Shown: positions 1 through 13,900 of the stretch, one piece after another | Layout of the letters: the number at the start of each line of letters is the position of its first letter | Numbering within the stretch: position 1 is the first letter of the stretch | Program-made: the position numbers and the translations under genes | Origin: Bimastos eiseni | Lineage: Eukaryota > Annelida > Clitellata > Crassiclitellata > Lumbricidae | Length of the DNA: 64,000 bases | Direction: 5' to 3' | Assembly (NCBI GenBank): GCA_959347315.1 | Contig: OY365806.1 | Location: 38,095,439-38,159,438 of the forward strand | Notes under the pieces: generated by a model | Databases searched by the model: none | Seen by the model: the letters and a program-made list of their open reading frames with translations, nothing else | Told to the model about the DNA's origin: nothing

Positions 1-2243
1 GTTGGCATTAGGCAACGTAGAATCTTTTGACATGCTGTGGCGGTTGCGCGGAATGCGCCATGTTTTTCTAATGGCGTGGGGCTTCTGCGGCCGAAACTTT
101 GGCTTCTCAACGCACGGAAAAATTATTTCTGCAGCCGAAGGTTCTTTGCTTATGTCTGTGAACGACACCGACCCTGACCCTAAACGACCCTCACAACCCA
201 TATTAAATAATTTGTGGTTTTAATAGTGTGCATCCGCCGAAGGTTGTGTAGCGGTCTTCAGTTGCAAACAGAAGATTTATCCTTTCTAATGCACTGTATA
301 TTAATGGATAAAGTGCGTGTGGCAGGGCAAGAAGTATTATGTAATTAAAGGCCTTTTCAGGTTGAAATTCCACCCACTGAGAAGGCAGAGCATTCACCCA
401 GAAACAAAGGGTGCCAGTCAAATCTGAGAGAAGGCAACAAAGCTGCAAGCAGCCTATTATCCAGCTGGCACTCTAGGATATTCAGCCAATCAATTACTAT
501 ATTCAAATATTATATAACGCATAAAATCCCAATTTTTGACCCACCCCTGCCCCTAATGACATTATATAACAGCATCTGTGACCCCCCCCCCATTCCTATA
601 ATCATATAACAGATATGCTACCCACCCCCTACTCCACCCCAGCCTGTAAGTACATTAAAAGACATACAATCGACATAATTGTATTGCACAATTTGACACT
701 TTTATAACAATACAATGTTAGTTAGCACTTTAATAGTAGTGATTCAACTGATAATTGCCTTTATCCATTTCCAGAACTGCAGTAAAAATCATATGCCCAA
801 TTAGCTATGTAACAAGAGCTCTCTTAAAATTATGTACTCTCTCGTGCCAATGATGATTAGACCGCATGTATGGCGCTCCTCTGCATCTTAATAATCGGAC
901 TTTTAATGGCGCTAAATTCACTTGTATTAATTATGGTAACTAATTGGGTAGTCGACTATGGTCACGTGTAGGCCTACTAATACAGCATGATAAAACATGG
1001 TAGTGACGTACATACTATTTAAAAACACCATTTTGGTTTCCCTCCTGTTTTGCTCTAGAAATGAGCATTATAGTATCACACAGAATGAATTGGTTTGATA
1101 TTGCACTATCAGGTATTTATCGATAACTGCGCAGTACAACTCTACCTATTTAATAGCGTATGATGTATACAGAGTGCGTACTACAGATGTATTATTAATA
1201 CAGGGTATTTAAGCAAACATAAACTATTTACACACACTATAGAAAATGAAATCAAACATCAGGATAATACCTACCAAAATAATCATTTCAAGTGAATTAA
1301 TTTAAATTTAAACCAGAATGAAAACACAGCTCGCAGAATTGAATTTTAGAGCGTTTAGAGCTATGCGCATGAAATTGCTGAAATTGTAAACAGGAAATTG
1401 TTAAAAGTGATTTATGAATAATAAGTAAGAACATCAAATCATTTCACTAGGTGGCAGCTAATGGTGATAGTTTTGGTTCACCACGTATTGTGAACTTCGA
1501 TTAAACAATGAAGGTCCGTGGTACATGGAATTTCTAATGGGCAGGCAAACAAGCGAAATAGCATAAGCTGAAAAAGTTTGTTATATAACAAAATCTTCAA
1601 CCTACCCTGCACAATATAATGGTAACAAAACCGGAACCCACCCACCTACCCCTTGAGCGTTATATAATATGTGAATGGCCCCAAGATACTAAAAGATGAC
1701 TAAGTTTTAGCATTCTTATGTTCTAGCTCATTAATCCACCTGAAGAGAAGGGTTGCATAGATGGTGCTACAATGGAAAAACCTGATTCTGTTTCTAATTA
1801 ATAGTGAAAGCATAGCATATACTTTAGATTAATCATATACTTTAGATTTCCTTTGTGAATTTCATTAGCTTCTGAATTAGCAGTACTCAACCATTTTAAT
1901 CCTGCGACCCCCTAAAAATATTTCCTAAATTGTGGTGACTTCCAGCAATCATATTGAAAGGATCACTGCCTTCACCGTGTGTTTACTACCATGCATTTAA
2001 CTTCTTACCATATAAGATAATCCACAAGATATCGCCAGATTCTTCAGGCTTAGATTAAAAGAGTGTGTAGCTGATGCTTTGAATGGCAGATCTGTAGACC
2101 CAGATGAGACAATTTGGCCAAACGGCTTATGATCCACTATGTGTCAGGAAAGACTGAACAACATCAACTTTAGAGACTGTTTGGCAGAATTTATTTTAAA
2201 AGCTCTCGGAGCAATGCTCTATCAGTCTTTCTGTACATGTAGG
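1..2243. other. No gene recognised (5' flank)
   Basis: The first 210 bases are richer in GC and hold an open frame of about 70 codons, but it shows no family signature and no splice context that I trust. The remainder is AT-rich non-coding DNA with a C-rich patch near 540-650. I see no promoter or RNA gene that can be supported. Confidence 0.4.
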
Positions 2244-2490
2244 TGCATTTGTTTGACAAACTTTTTTATATTCTATATAGACTAAATTCAATTCTAGCTC
2301 AATACTGACTACAGCACGTTCCTCTGCAAAAGATATAACGCTCTGTAAATAGAGGGGAGGTCACTCGGAAAATGAGGAGGAAAGATTTTTTGCGCGTTTA
2401 CAAACTTTTTGGTCCCGACTTTCACAAAACGTTACCGGCGTCACTGGCCCCCTTTCAACAATTTCACAAAGATGGAAAGTAATTCTCTGT
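2244..2490. repeat. Dispersed direct repeat, copy 1
   Basis: This block of about 245 bp recurs at 3511-3747 in the same orientation with scattered substitutions. Both copies share the core CTCTGTAAATAGAGGGGAGG and the stretch reading GAGGAGGAAAGATTTTT. No coding potential is seen. The two copies bracket the first recognised THADA exon. Confidence 0.85.
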
Positions 2491-2514
2491 ATGCTTTTAA
2501 TTGCAACAGATAGT

Positions 2515-2626
2515 TCACCAACAAATAGTCGACGACAATTTAATGGTAAAATGGACAAAGAGATGACGAATGCTAACTAAATTTTATTTTTTGTCCATTA
2601 AATTTGTCGTCGACTTATGTTGGTGA
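2515..2626. repeat. Long imperfect hairpin
   Basis: The left arm (2515-2559, containing TAGTCGACGACAATTTAATGG) pairs with the right arm (2590-2626, containing CCATTAAATTTGTCGTCGAC) across a loop of about 30 bases. The arms differ mainly by a short insertion in the left arm. It may be a small foldback element. It lies about 25 bases after the first copy of the dispersed repeat. Confidence 0.75.
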
Positions 2627-3054
2627 TCTTCCTTTGCAATCTGTTGTTCTTAACAGTTTGGCTCTAGCACTTCTTTTTTTACACTTTAAGGACTGTCATA
2701 ATCTAGGCTCAACACAAGTTTGGGATCGATTGCTTTCTGCTAGTGGCGTCGCCACCATTGAGGCACATAGGTGCATGCCTCCACTGACTGAGTGTTTTTA
2801 TTTATTTTTTATTTAAATATTTTTTTAATTGAAAAATGACCTGAGCCGCCCGGTATTGACAGCGTTGCTGCAGAGACTGCTGACACCTTGCTGTTATCAT
2901 TTCGTGATGGCAGGAGTTTCGCGCGGGATGTTCGTTGCATTAACTTGCGTTAGGCTAGTAGTGTTTGCATGTGACTTACCGCTTTTAATCGTACCATTTT
3001 TGCATGATTATTCTGGCCTATGAGTATTGTGTATACTGTTCTATATTATTATAG

Positions 3055-3185
3055 GATTTTGGTATTATCAACTGGAAAATGGAATTTTTGGATGTGGCTC
3101 GGGCATTGCATGCACACTTTGAAACTTGCTCAGATGTCACATGCCATAGTGCTGGTCAGCTGGAATTGAACTACAAGCAGGCCAG
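3055..3185 (+). CDS. THADA: THADA exon 1 (first recognised)
   Basis: The exon follows TTATTATAG and ends before GTAAGG, in phase 2. It reads MEFLDVARALHAHFETC from the ATG at 3079. The frame is also open back to the acceptor, so this may be an internal exon with the true start upstream. Confidence 0.65.
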
Positions 3186-4610
3186 GTAAGGCATCGTTTG
3201 AGATATTTACCAGGAAAATTTATTGTTTAGATGTAGGCAAGCATGTGAGTAGCTTTGATTTAAAAGATGCTGTAAAACTTATTAAAGCAACAATGGTACT
3301 GACCAGTTGTGACCAGCATTTAACACCTTTACGATGAGCGTGTACTAAAGGTGCCTGGGTAACTAGTGCAGCTCGTCATTCAAGTTATTATTTATTTGCG
3401 AATACTTGGTTTGCTGAGTCAGGCCCTTCCAGCTTCCTCGACCCTGTGAAGGGCTCGGAGACAGCTCGGTAGTCTCGTTATTTAAGTCATTGGAGTGTTA
3501 AAGGGGGATGGCATTTGTTTTTATATTCTATATAGACTATATTCAATTCAAGCTCAATATTGACTAGAGCACGTTCCTCTGCAAAAGATATAACGCTCTG
3601 TAAATAGAGGGGAGGTCACTCAGAAAATGAGGAGGAAAGATTTTTCGCGCGTTTACAAACTTTTTTGTCCCGACTTTCACAAAGCGCTACTGGCGCCACT
3701 GGCTCCTTTTCAACAATTTCACAAAGGGGGAAAGTAATAATTCTCTAACAAATGATTCTCACCTCTGGTTATTAATGTGTTTACCACAAATATTTTTGTA
3801 TGCGTTATGCATTGAGAAAAGATGACTGCACATATTTCTTAACCTCATTTCATCTTCATGCCTATTATAGCATGCAGACACACTATCCAGTATCTTTATT
3901 ATACTGTGCTGAAGCAAGGGCCAGCATTTACTAGAAACTGGCATTTGAAGGAAGTAATGTTCACAAATCGGTTTTACACCACCCCAACTCATTCCTATTG
4001 GATATTGGCTCTTAATTGGAATCCCACTGTTCAAAGCAATTTTACATGCTTGTACTACTACATAAATTATCAAAATGAATGAATGAATGAATATGTACAT
4101 ATCTGTATTTCAAAATGTACATGTATTGCTATATGTTATACAAGTCCAATTAGTCCATGAATGGAAAAAAAATAGAATACATTTCTTACTACATGTGTAC
4201 ATGTGTGTGTTGAGGTACGTGAGTGCATGTTTTGCGATGTGTACATAGGTTTATTGTGAAATTTTCATACATGTATTGCTATATGTACAATTGTGGTCGA
4301 CGACCACTTTGCTCTGCACTTCATGGCGACTTTCCATAATACAGAATTGTGCTTTCTTGGTCGTGGGACAATCTGGAATGGACTTCCCACAGAGCTCTGT
4401 CTCCTACATAAGAACTCCTCATCTTCATTTTATGCCTCTCTTAAAACTGTCCTTTTCAGCCGAGGATTAGGCCGGAAGCACCTCTAAGTAGTTATCTTGA
4501 AGGGGCGCTATATCTAGTATTTTTGATTGATTGATTGAATTGTACTTGTATGCCCTCAACTGTTTGATTCAAAATATAATTCATGGATGTGCTTGTAAAG
4601 TGTTCCTTGT

Positions 4611-4665
<55 letters not shown>

Positions 4666-5022
4666 CTGATAGATAAATTGTGGTTTAAAAAAAACTATTA
4701 CTTTGTCATTACCTACTTATTTACCGGTTGTGGTCAGCTACCTTGATTATGTAATCTAATTTATTATTCACTTTTACTCGCTTAATGTTGCATATTCGTT
4801 AGTTAAGATTAGTTAAGCTTTGCTCCTCCAGTTATTTTCAAACACTCTACTCACATTTTGGCCTCTATGCCCAACTACTTTGTACTTAACTTATTGGTGG
4901 CCCTAACCTGCAGGACCCTCCGTCCTTAATTGGGTCTCCTGTGTAATCGTAAATTTTGTTTGTTATTCCGATCTCATGTAACTTGTTACTTTGGTTTGCC
5001 AAATAAATTTGAATTGATTGAT

Positions 5023-5087
<65 letters not shown>

Positions 5088-8000
5088 CCTATATCCCTTT
5101 CTGTTATAAACCCATACAGTCTACAATCCTCTGCCAACTACAGACCTGTGTTTTCCAGAACTAATACACGAATGTTTTTCAATTAGATACTTCGGCCCAA
5201 AGGCTTGGAACAACGTACCATAGGAGATACGTTCCTGGAAAAATCTCTGTTCTTATAAAAAAAAGAATATGTGAATATTTGAATATTTGATCAATTCAGG
5301 TTATGTGTGCACCTATAGATATATAAACTTATTGTCATTATGCACATAGTTAGCTAGTTAAGAATTTTTTTCCATGTTTCAATGTCATATCAGCTGCCAC
5401 AATTACTTATCATATTAGGGTGACCCGACTATGGGATTTGTGTCCTTTTTGGGGTTTCTTCCTTGTTGGCTCCTTTTCCTTAAAAAATCTAGATTTGAAT
5501 TATACTTGTAGTACTTGCTTAGATCAATAAAAACCAGTTATGTTATGTTATATCATGAGCTATATAGTGCTGGCTGTGTGGGTCTTATCTGTTTAGTGTT
5601 TGTGATTGTTGTTAGAATTGGCTATGATGATGATTTGCTCTTCAAACAAACAAACGATCTTGTGATTCTGATGAAGAAGAATATGCGACTGAGACACAGT
5701 CGAATCTGTCTCCAGGAACTGATGCTGATGGCCAATCGCCTGCTGTGGACGGTGGCTGGAACATCGAGACTTTACAAAAAGTTGATACAGGTCATTTGAA
5801 AGATTATTGCGTGACCCAAGTTTAATATTTAGCCAATGTTATCAATATTTGTCCAAACAAGGAATTTGTAGTTCTCTTGTATCTTGTCCTGATTTCTTTT
5901 GAATTCAATTCCTACTAAGGGGCCGTCCACATATTACATATGCAGCAAGGGGAGGGGGCTTCGAATTTCTGCAATTTTGCGTATTGGTGCGTATGGTGGG
6001 GGAGGGGTCTCGAAAAATGTACGTATGCAAATATCATTGTCTGATTATGACGTTCACAATAAGAAATATTAAAATCAGAACTGTAAATCCAATCACAGAC
6101 TATATTCCTGCTTAATCATTTATGTAGCATTAAAACTTTAAAATGCAAGTATTGTTAGTGGTTTATTTCTTCATAACAGTTAACAACTTTAAGCTGTTAA
6201 ATATGAGCCTTAACAAAAATAAATAGCCTGTGGTAAAATCAATGTCTAATAGATGTTTTTAGCTATTTAATTAACCTTTACAATGGAGGGGTGGTAGAGC
6301 TCAAATGTGCGTACGCATGGGGAGGGGTCCACGAAATGTACGCAGTGCAACAGGGGAGGAGGGCGGGGTCCTAAAATCCGATTTTTCTGTGTACGTAATA
6401 AATGGATGGGCTCTAAGTCCTGCAGATTCCATTAGAATCCAATAATCTGAATTTTTTTATATCAAAGATAGCTTATCAACTCTTTGTAAATTTGAACTGT
6501 GTTTGTTAGCCGATTTTTAGTCTTTTATTAAATTCATCTTCAGCCTCGTCTATGTTGAGTTCTGCCTGAAGTGAAATATCCAGTAATTATAATCATGAAA
6601 TTTGGTGTGTTACAGATTGTGGTGTTGATCGAGAAATTGGGTGATGAAGGAATGGTTCAAGACATCTTATGCGAGGCTTGGTATAAATTAGAGAGGATTC
6701 TTCCAATTGATTCTTCTGGTTTGTCTGAAAACGACTTCATTCGCCTAAGTTGTGACTCAGAAGGAGAGCGAACTGTGTGTGCTGTGTCCACTGAAGTATT
6801 GTCTTCAGCATCTCAAGAATTAGCAAACAGTGCATTTAGCTGTCTGGCCGTCTGTGAGTACAAAAGGTGCTATATAAATGTCTCCAACACACATGCTTGC
6901 ATCTTAATCTATTGTTCTCTGTGTGCTTTGAATTGATTAATTTGAATTGATTGTGTGTGTGTGCGTGCGTGCGTGTGGGTGGCTATTTACAAAGCGTCTT
7001 ATAGGTACATTACATGGCAATCTATAAAAATATGTAGAGCAGGGGTGTCAAACCTTCTTGTGTTGGCGGGCCAATAGTGATATTTTCCAGCAACTAGTGG
7101 GCCAGAGTGCTGAATGCACATGAGGAAATTGGGGTAGGGATCTCAGGGGACCGTACATGCAGTTGAATTAGGCTTTGAAAACGTGATTCTGAAATGCATT
7201 AACAATTGCAAATCATAGAAAACTCATAGAACCATTAAATGACAAATGTCTAATTTGTCATTTGATGGTTTTATGTCTTTATTCTCAATTGTGTTGTCTG
7301 TAGGTAAAGCTCAGAAATATATCATTGGTGGGCCAGAAATGGCCCGCGGGCCGGCTCTTTTACACCCTTGATGAAGGGGTACATCAGTGGCTGAATATAT
7401 TTGATTAATTGGGGAAGGTGTAGAGCAATGAATAACACATTGATGTGAAGAACAATAGGAAGTGCAATCAAATCCCGCTATCCCCATAAGGTTGACTTGT
7501 CCCCCATTCGATAGGTGGCAGTGTTGGTTAAATTAAATGCATAATGTGATCGGAACCTTGCAAGGCTGCCATAAAGTTAAGTTTTCCTCTTCTGATAACT
7601 TGTGATAATCCTTTCATAATATTCTTGTAATCATACTGTGGCTGTGTCAGTGTGTATGTAATTAAACGAGTCATTTATATTATTATTATTACTTTCATAA
7701 GTTGGCTGAAGAATATTTCCTGCATAACTGTGTAAAATTTGTATGGGTTCAATCTGGGACTATTATTATAATGTTTAAGTTGCATGCAACAGGTCCTGTT
7801 GTTGGATATTTGATTGCCTTTTTAAACTGCTTAGGAATTTTACATTAGCTGAATATATTTGAATGATTTGGTTTCTGCAGGGTCAACTTTAATAGATTCA
7901 GTATCTGCTGCTCGCAGAATTGTCAAGCGACATGCTGAGCTGCTGGTTGGTTTCTTGAGTTTATGGCTGGCTCAAGATCTGAAGTCAGAGAGGGATTTAG

Positions 8001-10871
8001 TTGAAGAGGAATATGTCTACATGATGACAAAGGTACAACCTAAATGGTGAATGTTCGAAAGATGTGGTTCATATTGGAATCTGGAGCCTGCGTAGATAGT
8101 TTGTGAAGCTCATCATTGTCTTTTGTGAGATTGACTATTTGCTGTAAGGACATGTGACCCTAAAGGTCAAATTTTCCCATTGCTGTTGCCATGTGTGCAC
8201 TCCAGTTAAATTGTTTTTCATTCTTCATGATCACATATCATGAACTTGATAGAAGCATGTATAGACTGGCATTGCATTAAGTTACTCTGCCTTTCATTGC
8301 CTTTTGCTGGTTTATTTATAAGTTAATAGGGAAATTTGGACACATTTATTTTTATTTAATTTTGATTTTGGTGCTTGGCATTAGTTGATTTTTTTGTATT
8401 TTGTATGTCTTATTTTGTTCTTGCAGCTTCTGTTTCAGTCTTGTCAGCTTGTGGAAGATATAAGTGAATTTAGTAATGGGAAGCAAACTACGATTCAGAT
8501 ACTGCAGATCATCAATTCATCACCTGATGTTAGACATGTGGTTCCATCTGTTGCTAATGCTGTGCATCCTTTTCTGAAGGCGATTCCATCAGCCATTGCA
8601 GTTCTCCTTGCTGAGGTCTCTGAGTTTGGCACTTTTTCTGAATTTTAGTTATTTAATAATGAACTTTGCAAAGAAAGGTTTTCTTTCTTAAATTGTACAT
8701 TTTATTAATAATGTTAATGAGAGGCTGTGTGACATGATTAGTATTTGGGTGGGTGGAATACTAGACTATCTGCTACCAATTCAGTTAGAATTTTGTTATA
8801 GCCTGAGTGAGTTTCGTTAGTTTTAGCGTTAAAGAGGTGTCTTGTGGAATGTGTTGTGGATGTGGTTGTGTTTGATAAAGACAGCCTAAGACCACAGAAC
8901 CTATTCTTTGTTGTTCCTTTTCTCTGTAGGTTTGTTTTCATAATTAGTATTTGTCATAAAGCTCATATCAGTTTATGTACCTTCTTTCTTGTCTTAATTT
9001 GTTAAATTGCTTTTTTTCAGCATCTGCGTAAGGATTGTCGTCAGTTGGCAGGTTCAATTGTCACATATATTTTGTCGAAACTTTCTGTCCCTTCCGAAGT
9101 CATTTCTTTATCAGTTGCACTGTTCAAAGTGCTTGGTAATTCACAAGGTATTTTCATTGATGTGGCAATTACCATTTGACTGTATCAGTGATGTAGCAGT
9201 TGTTATGTCTATTGCTGTTAAAATCTTGAAACAGCATATGTTTTAAAGCATGAGACATCCTTGGAATTAACACACATTCAGTGCATATCTGCTTAATAAT
9301 GTTAATTTATTCTAATGTGATGTTTTGGTTTGAGCCTTTTGGTGGTTGTGTGTGACTGTGTGTATGTAATGTTCTATACGTTAGCAAATTTTCATAGTAA
9401 CCCATTTAATTGAAAGGCATTAATTGATGGTCTAAAATGGTACATTAAAATTCTACATTGCTCATGGTCTCTTGGCAGGAAGCATCAAACATGCATCTCA
9501 AGGCAGTTGAACATCGACTGTAGTGCAACATTGATGTGAATTATGATATTAATGCAGCATCAATGTCTTGATTTTCAGTTGCATGTTTTCTCTTGTTTGA
9601 AGGCATTGTTCAGGCATCCGACTGTAATGACCATTTGAACAGCTTGACCTTTGGGCAGTTGTCTTTACTTCATGGATTATTTGCATATATGGATAATCGA
9701 ATATTCATTCATCCATGTCATCACCTTGCTCTCATCTCTGAATATGCAATCACTGAAGACAATAAAATCCACCTTGGGAATGACAAAACCAGCGAGTACA
9801 ACTCTAGTGGAAGTTATACCAATTTATCAGACGTTCATTTAGTAATTCGTGCTGAGAAAGAAAGAAATCTAGTTGTTGCATCGTGTGACCAATCTTCAAA
9901 AGACGATGAGTTGAAGTTGCATGAGGCACCTTTCACATGTCATGATCAGCCATTTTTATTTGGGCTATTTGAAGCCATTTGCCAGTTTTGTCACTGGCAG
10001 CAGGATAAATTCTATTCGTTTAAACTTCTTGAACTTTGGTATAAGAAGTTGATGCAGTTGCAGCAGTCGGTTGACCACAACACTTCATCGTTTACATGGT
10101 AGGAGAAATTTCTCAGGGTAGTTTTCGTGGTATTATATTGTTTCTCTGATGTTCGTCTGATAGTATGTTAGATTTTATATCTTGTTTCTAATTATTTATG
10201 TTAGCATTAGTCACATTTCAAAAACTCTCTAAATGGCAGAATTATTATTGTTAAATATTGTCTTTTTTGTTTTTGCTATTCTGCACATTTCCAGTGCTTT
10301 CCTTCAAAGAAATGTCATTAAAACTATTATCTTTTTTCTCTTTGGTACTCAGAGTTAGTAAGGCAGCATCAAACTAATCTAATGCAGTCTAATCCAGTTT
10401 TATGTCATCTGATCAGTTGCAGATTGTATGACTTGAACTCACATCCCTTTTATTATTGCTGATTTACTAAGTGAAAATGTACCCTTCCTTCCCTGTCTTT
10501 TGAATAGATCCCTTGCCTTGGTTTTATGGAATTCCTAATGTTTACTCTGTACTCTATTTGCTGCAACAATTTGTCGTCTGTTCTCAAATCTGTCTTTTTT
10601 TCTTAAAAACTCTTCAACACTTTTTTTGTCTGGCCAGATTCTTCTTTTCCTTGAACTATCAGGCCTCCCATCTTACCAATCCGATTTTCTGGCTAATGGT
10701 TTTCCACTGAAACAGCTTAGCTCTGTATACTGTCCAACATCTATTCAGCTGTTGACAAATCTCAAGTTCCTCTTCTCAGTCACTTCGATGTCTCATCAGC
10801 TTTTGATGCTATGGATCACAAATCTTGCTCTCAACACCTTGAATCATCCTATGGTCTCAACCCAATCCATT

Positions 10872-10914
<43 letters not shown>

Positions 10915-13900
10915 GAAGCTTAATATAGTACCTCTTCAATAAATCTACTTCGAGGCTCGACTAGTGTACGTGACTTTAGTGTCACCCTGGACACTGTGGA
11001 CAGTTTTCTCACCTTCTGTGAGCACATCACAAACCTTGCACGAATCTACGGATGCGACCTCTGGCGTTTCACTGCCATTCGCAAATCTGTCTTTTCTTCC
11101 GCCCTGACTTCCATAGTTCATGCATGTCTCTATTCTAGAATTGACTGTTGCATCTCTGTTAGTGGTCTTCCCTAGATCTGCCTGTCTCCTACCCAGCTTA
11201 TTGTTATGGGAGTAAAGCAATGCCTTTTTGTAGGTGTGATCTTCTGAAGCCTGATGGAACAATTGTTAAGCAGACTCTGGGAATTATTCTCGCTCATCTT
11301 GATGATTCAGTTGACGGTGTCTCAGACTGCATCACCAACGTCATTGTCACACTAATCAGACTGAAGCCAAGGACAGACAATGGTTGAGTTACTTGTCTCT
11401 GCCTTACAGCACATTCTGTTTATTTTTGACATCTGGTGTTCTTCTTTCTGTATAATATATTTTATTTACTAAAGACAGTGATGATGACAGCAAGAACAGC
11501 AATGATAATGATGATGATGATGATGATGATCCAATCAGGTAAGGTACGGTAATCATCGAGTTTAGTTTTGTTTTATGTGTTTTTCTTCAAAATTTGTTTC
11601 TCTGTTTGCTTGTTTATGTAATGTTTGCTTCATTATGTTGTGTATATGTTGTTTACACTTTACATAAATTTAGTTATTTTCCACTTTGTCTTTGAGTATC
11701 TTGTGTGAGTTGCATAGTGATGGATGAGTGAATTGCACCATTAACTGATCCCCAACAGTTTTTATGTGCCTGATGTAGTAATTTGTTTATGGTTTGTAGT
11801 AGTAATTTATAGTAATAATTTGTTTTAGTTTGTAGTTGTAATTTGAAATAGTAATTTGTAGTAGTAATTTAGGGCAGCATATTTGTAGTAATAATTTGTT
11901 TATGTTACTGCTTGTAGTAGTAACTTTTAACAGTCATTTGTAGTAGCAGTGGTTTGTTTGTTATTTCAGTGGAGAGCCTCCTTGGCCTCTGGCTGCTTGA
12001 TCAGTCGTTTCTTATGCCGTGGTGCGTAAGAGCTCGCTATGTGTTGATGGCTGCCGTTCTGGAACATTTGAAGCTGGAAACAGTCAGTAGAATAGTTCAA
12101 AATTTATTTTTCAGGTTTAAAGATCTTTTGTTCGCTTCTTTATTATTTTTGTACATCGTATCCATCTTCAACTTTTATCATTTTACCAGTACTTTCTTAG
12201 TTTCATATTTTAATTCTTTGTCAGTTCTGTTTTATTTTGTTTGCTATTTATTATTGTTTCATATCTAAATACTTATATAGCAACTCTTGCAAAATAAATA
12301 TTAATTTCTTTGCAATTTGGCTCTTAATATTTATATGTACATGTGTTTTTTTGCCCTTTTTTCAGGTTCTGTTTTTCTTAGGTATCGTTCTATATTTTTA
12401 TGTATGTGTATCATTAAATAAATTGTCTTCTGTTTGTCAGGTGTCTGAGAGATGTCACTTAATAATGGATGATGTGTGTCGTTGCCTAGCAACCAACTAC
12501 CTCACACCATCAGCAGCACAAGTGCATCAGTGCATTCTCAACATCTTCAGGTGTGATGGTGCTTTTGCTTTTCAATTCAAAAAATGCATTTCGACATTGC
12601 AGTCAAACAACTCATTTCTACCACTACTACACTGAATTGAATTTAATCAAGTCCTTCCATTGTCTTCCAATTAATTGTATTGATATGTCTGTATTGTTTT
12701 TAGCAAACAGCCAAATGGATTTGAACTCTGGATAGAGTTCTGTTGGCCATCACTGTTGAGCTGCCTCTCAAGTGAAAACAGGTAGAATTTCATAAAATAC
12801 ATCGCATGCTTTTAACTGGGACGAAATTCCTCATTTCAAGTTACATGAGAACTATTATTTGCCTTTATGGATGTGCATCATCTGACTTATATGTTTGGGC
12901 TGGGCAATTGAATGGGTTGAATGCAAGCTGAAAATCTAGATATCGTTTTATATTCAGTTTTAAGAAATGAATGAGTGTGAGCAGTTTTGTTATTGGACTG
13001 GGAAAATTGAATTTTTACTACTGCCAAAAGTATGTAATTGTAAATTTATTTCAATTATGCCTCTCTGCATATGTTATGGATACACTGAATCGATTATGCA
13101 ATGATTCCCTATTATTGGTATTTGTGAATAAACATAATGCTATTATTCAATTGCATAACAAGTGTACTGACATATGCAGTGAGTTGATCCGCTTCTGATT
13201 ATGTGTTTTCTTTTTTCCTTTTGGTTGAATTCTCCATCTGTTGTTGTTTGCCCCCATTTTTTGTGATTAAGGTGTTCATTGTATTTTTGTTACATATAAA
13301 TTTAAGAAAATGACCTTGTTGTTTGTGGTTTTAGTCAAAGTTGTAGGTACTGTGTTCTTATCTATGCTGAAAATCTACCTCTTTCATCTACCTATGGCTC
13401 TTAATTGTTATCCAGCTTTAATGTGTACTTCTGAACCTTTTGTAGGAGGGCACTATCGAATTCAGTTGTATTGTATTGCATTGTAGTATAATGAAATGCA
13501 AGTAAGGAAGTAGGATGAATTTTGAACTTTGATTACTTTGATAAAATTATTTAGTTTTCTGACGAATGACTGTTCAATGCTTCGTTAAATGTAATTATAA
13601 AGTGTCATAAGAATAGTGTTTATTCAATGATGTTTTTTCTTGTAGTCTTACATCTCGTAATGCCAGTCAGCACCTACTAATCTCAACATTCAGAACACTG
13701 TCAGATTCACTGAATTTTATGTTGGCTGAAATTGAGGGCAAGACATCTGACCGGATCACCTATGCTCGTCTTGCCATTCTTTCAGCCGCCAGAAAATGTG
13801 ATTTACATGTTGATATGGTAACTATTGTTGAATCTCTTAGAATTTAATAATGATATTACATTTGAGACTAAATTTACCCAGAAATCTCCTAATGCTAAGT

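Noticed and set aside
4531..5137. Open frames rich in tyrosine and isoleucine
   Set aside because: They are translations of (TA)n microsatellites.
5640..5822. Acidic open frame on the plus strand (with DSDEEEYATETQ)
   Set aside because: It overlaps THADA exon 2 in another frame. The exon frame fits splice sites and both neighbouring phases, so the acidic frame is taken as chance.
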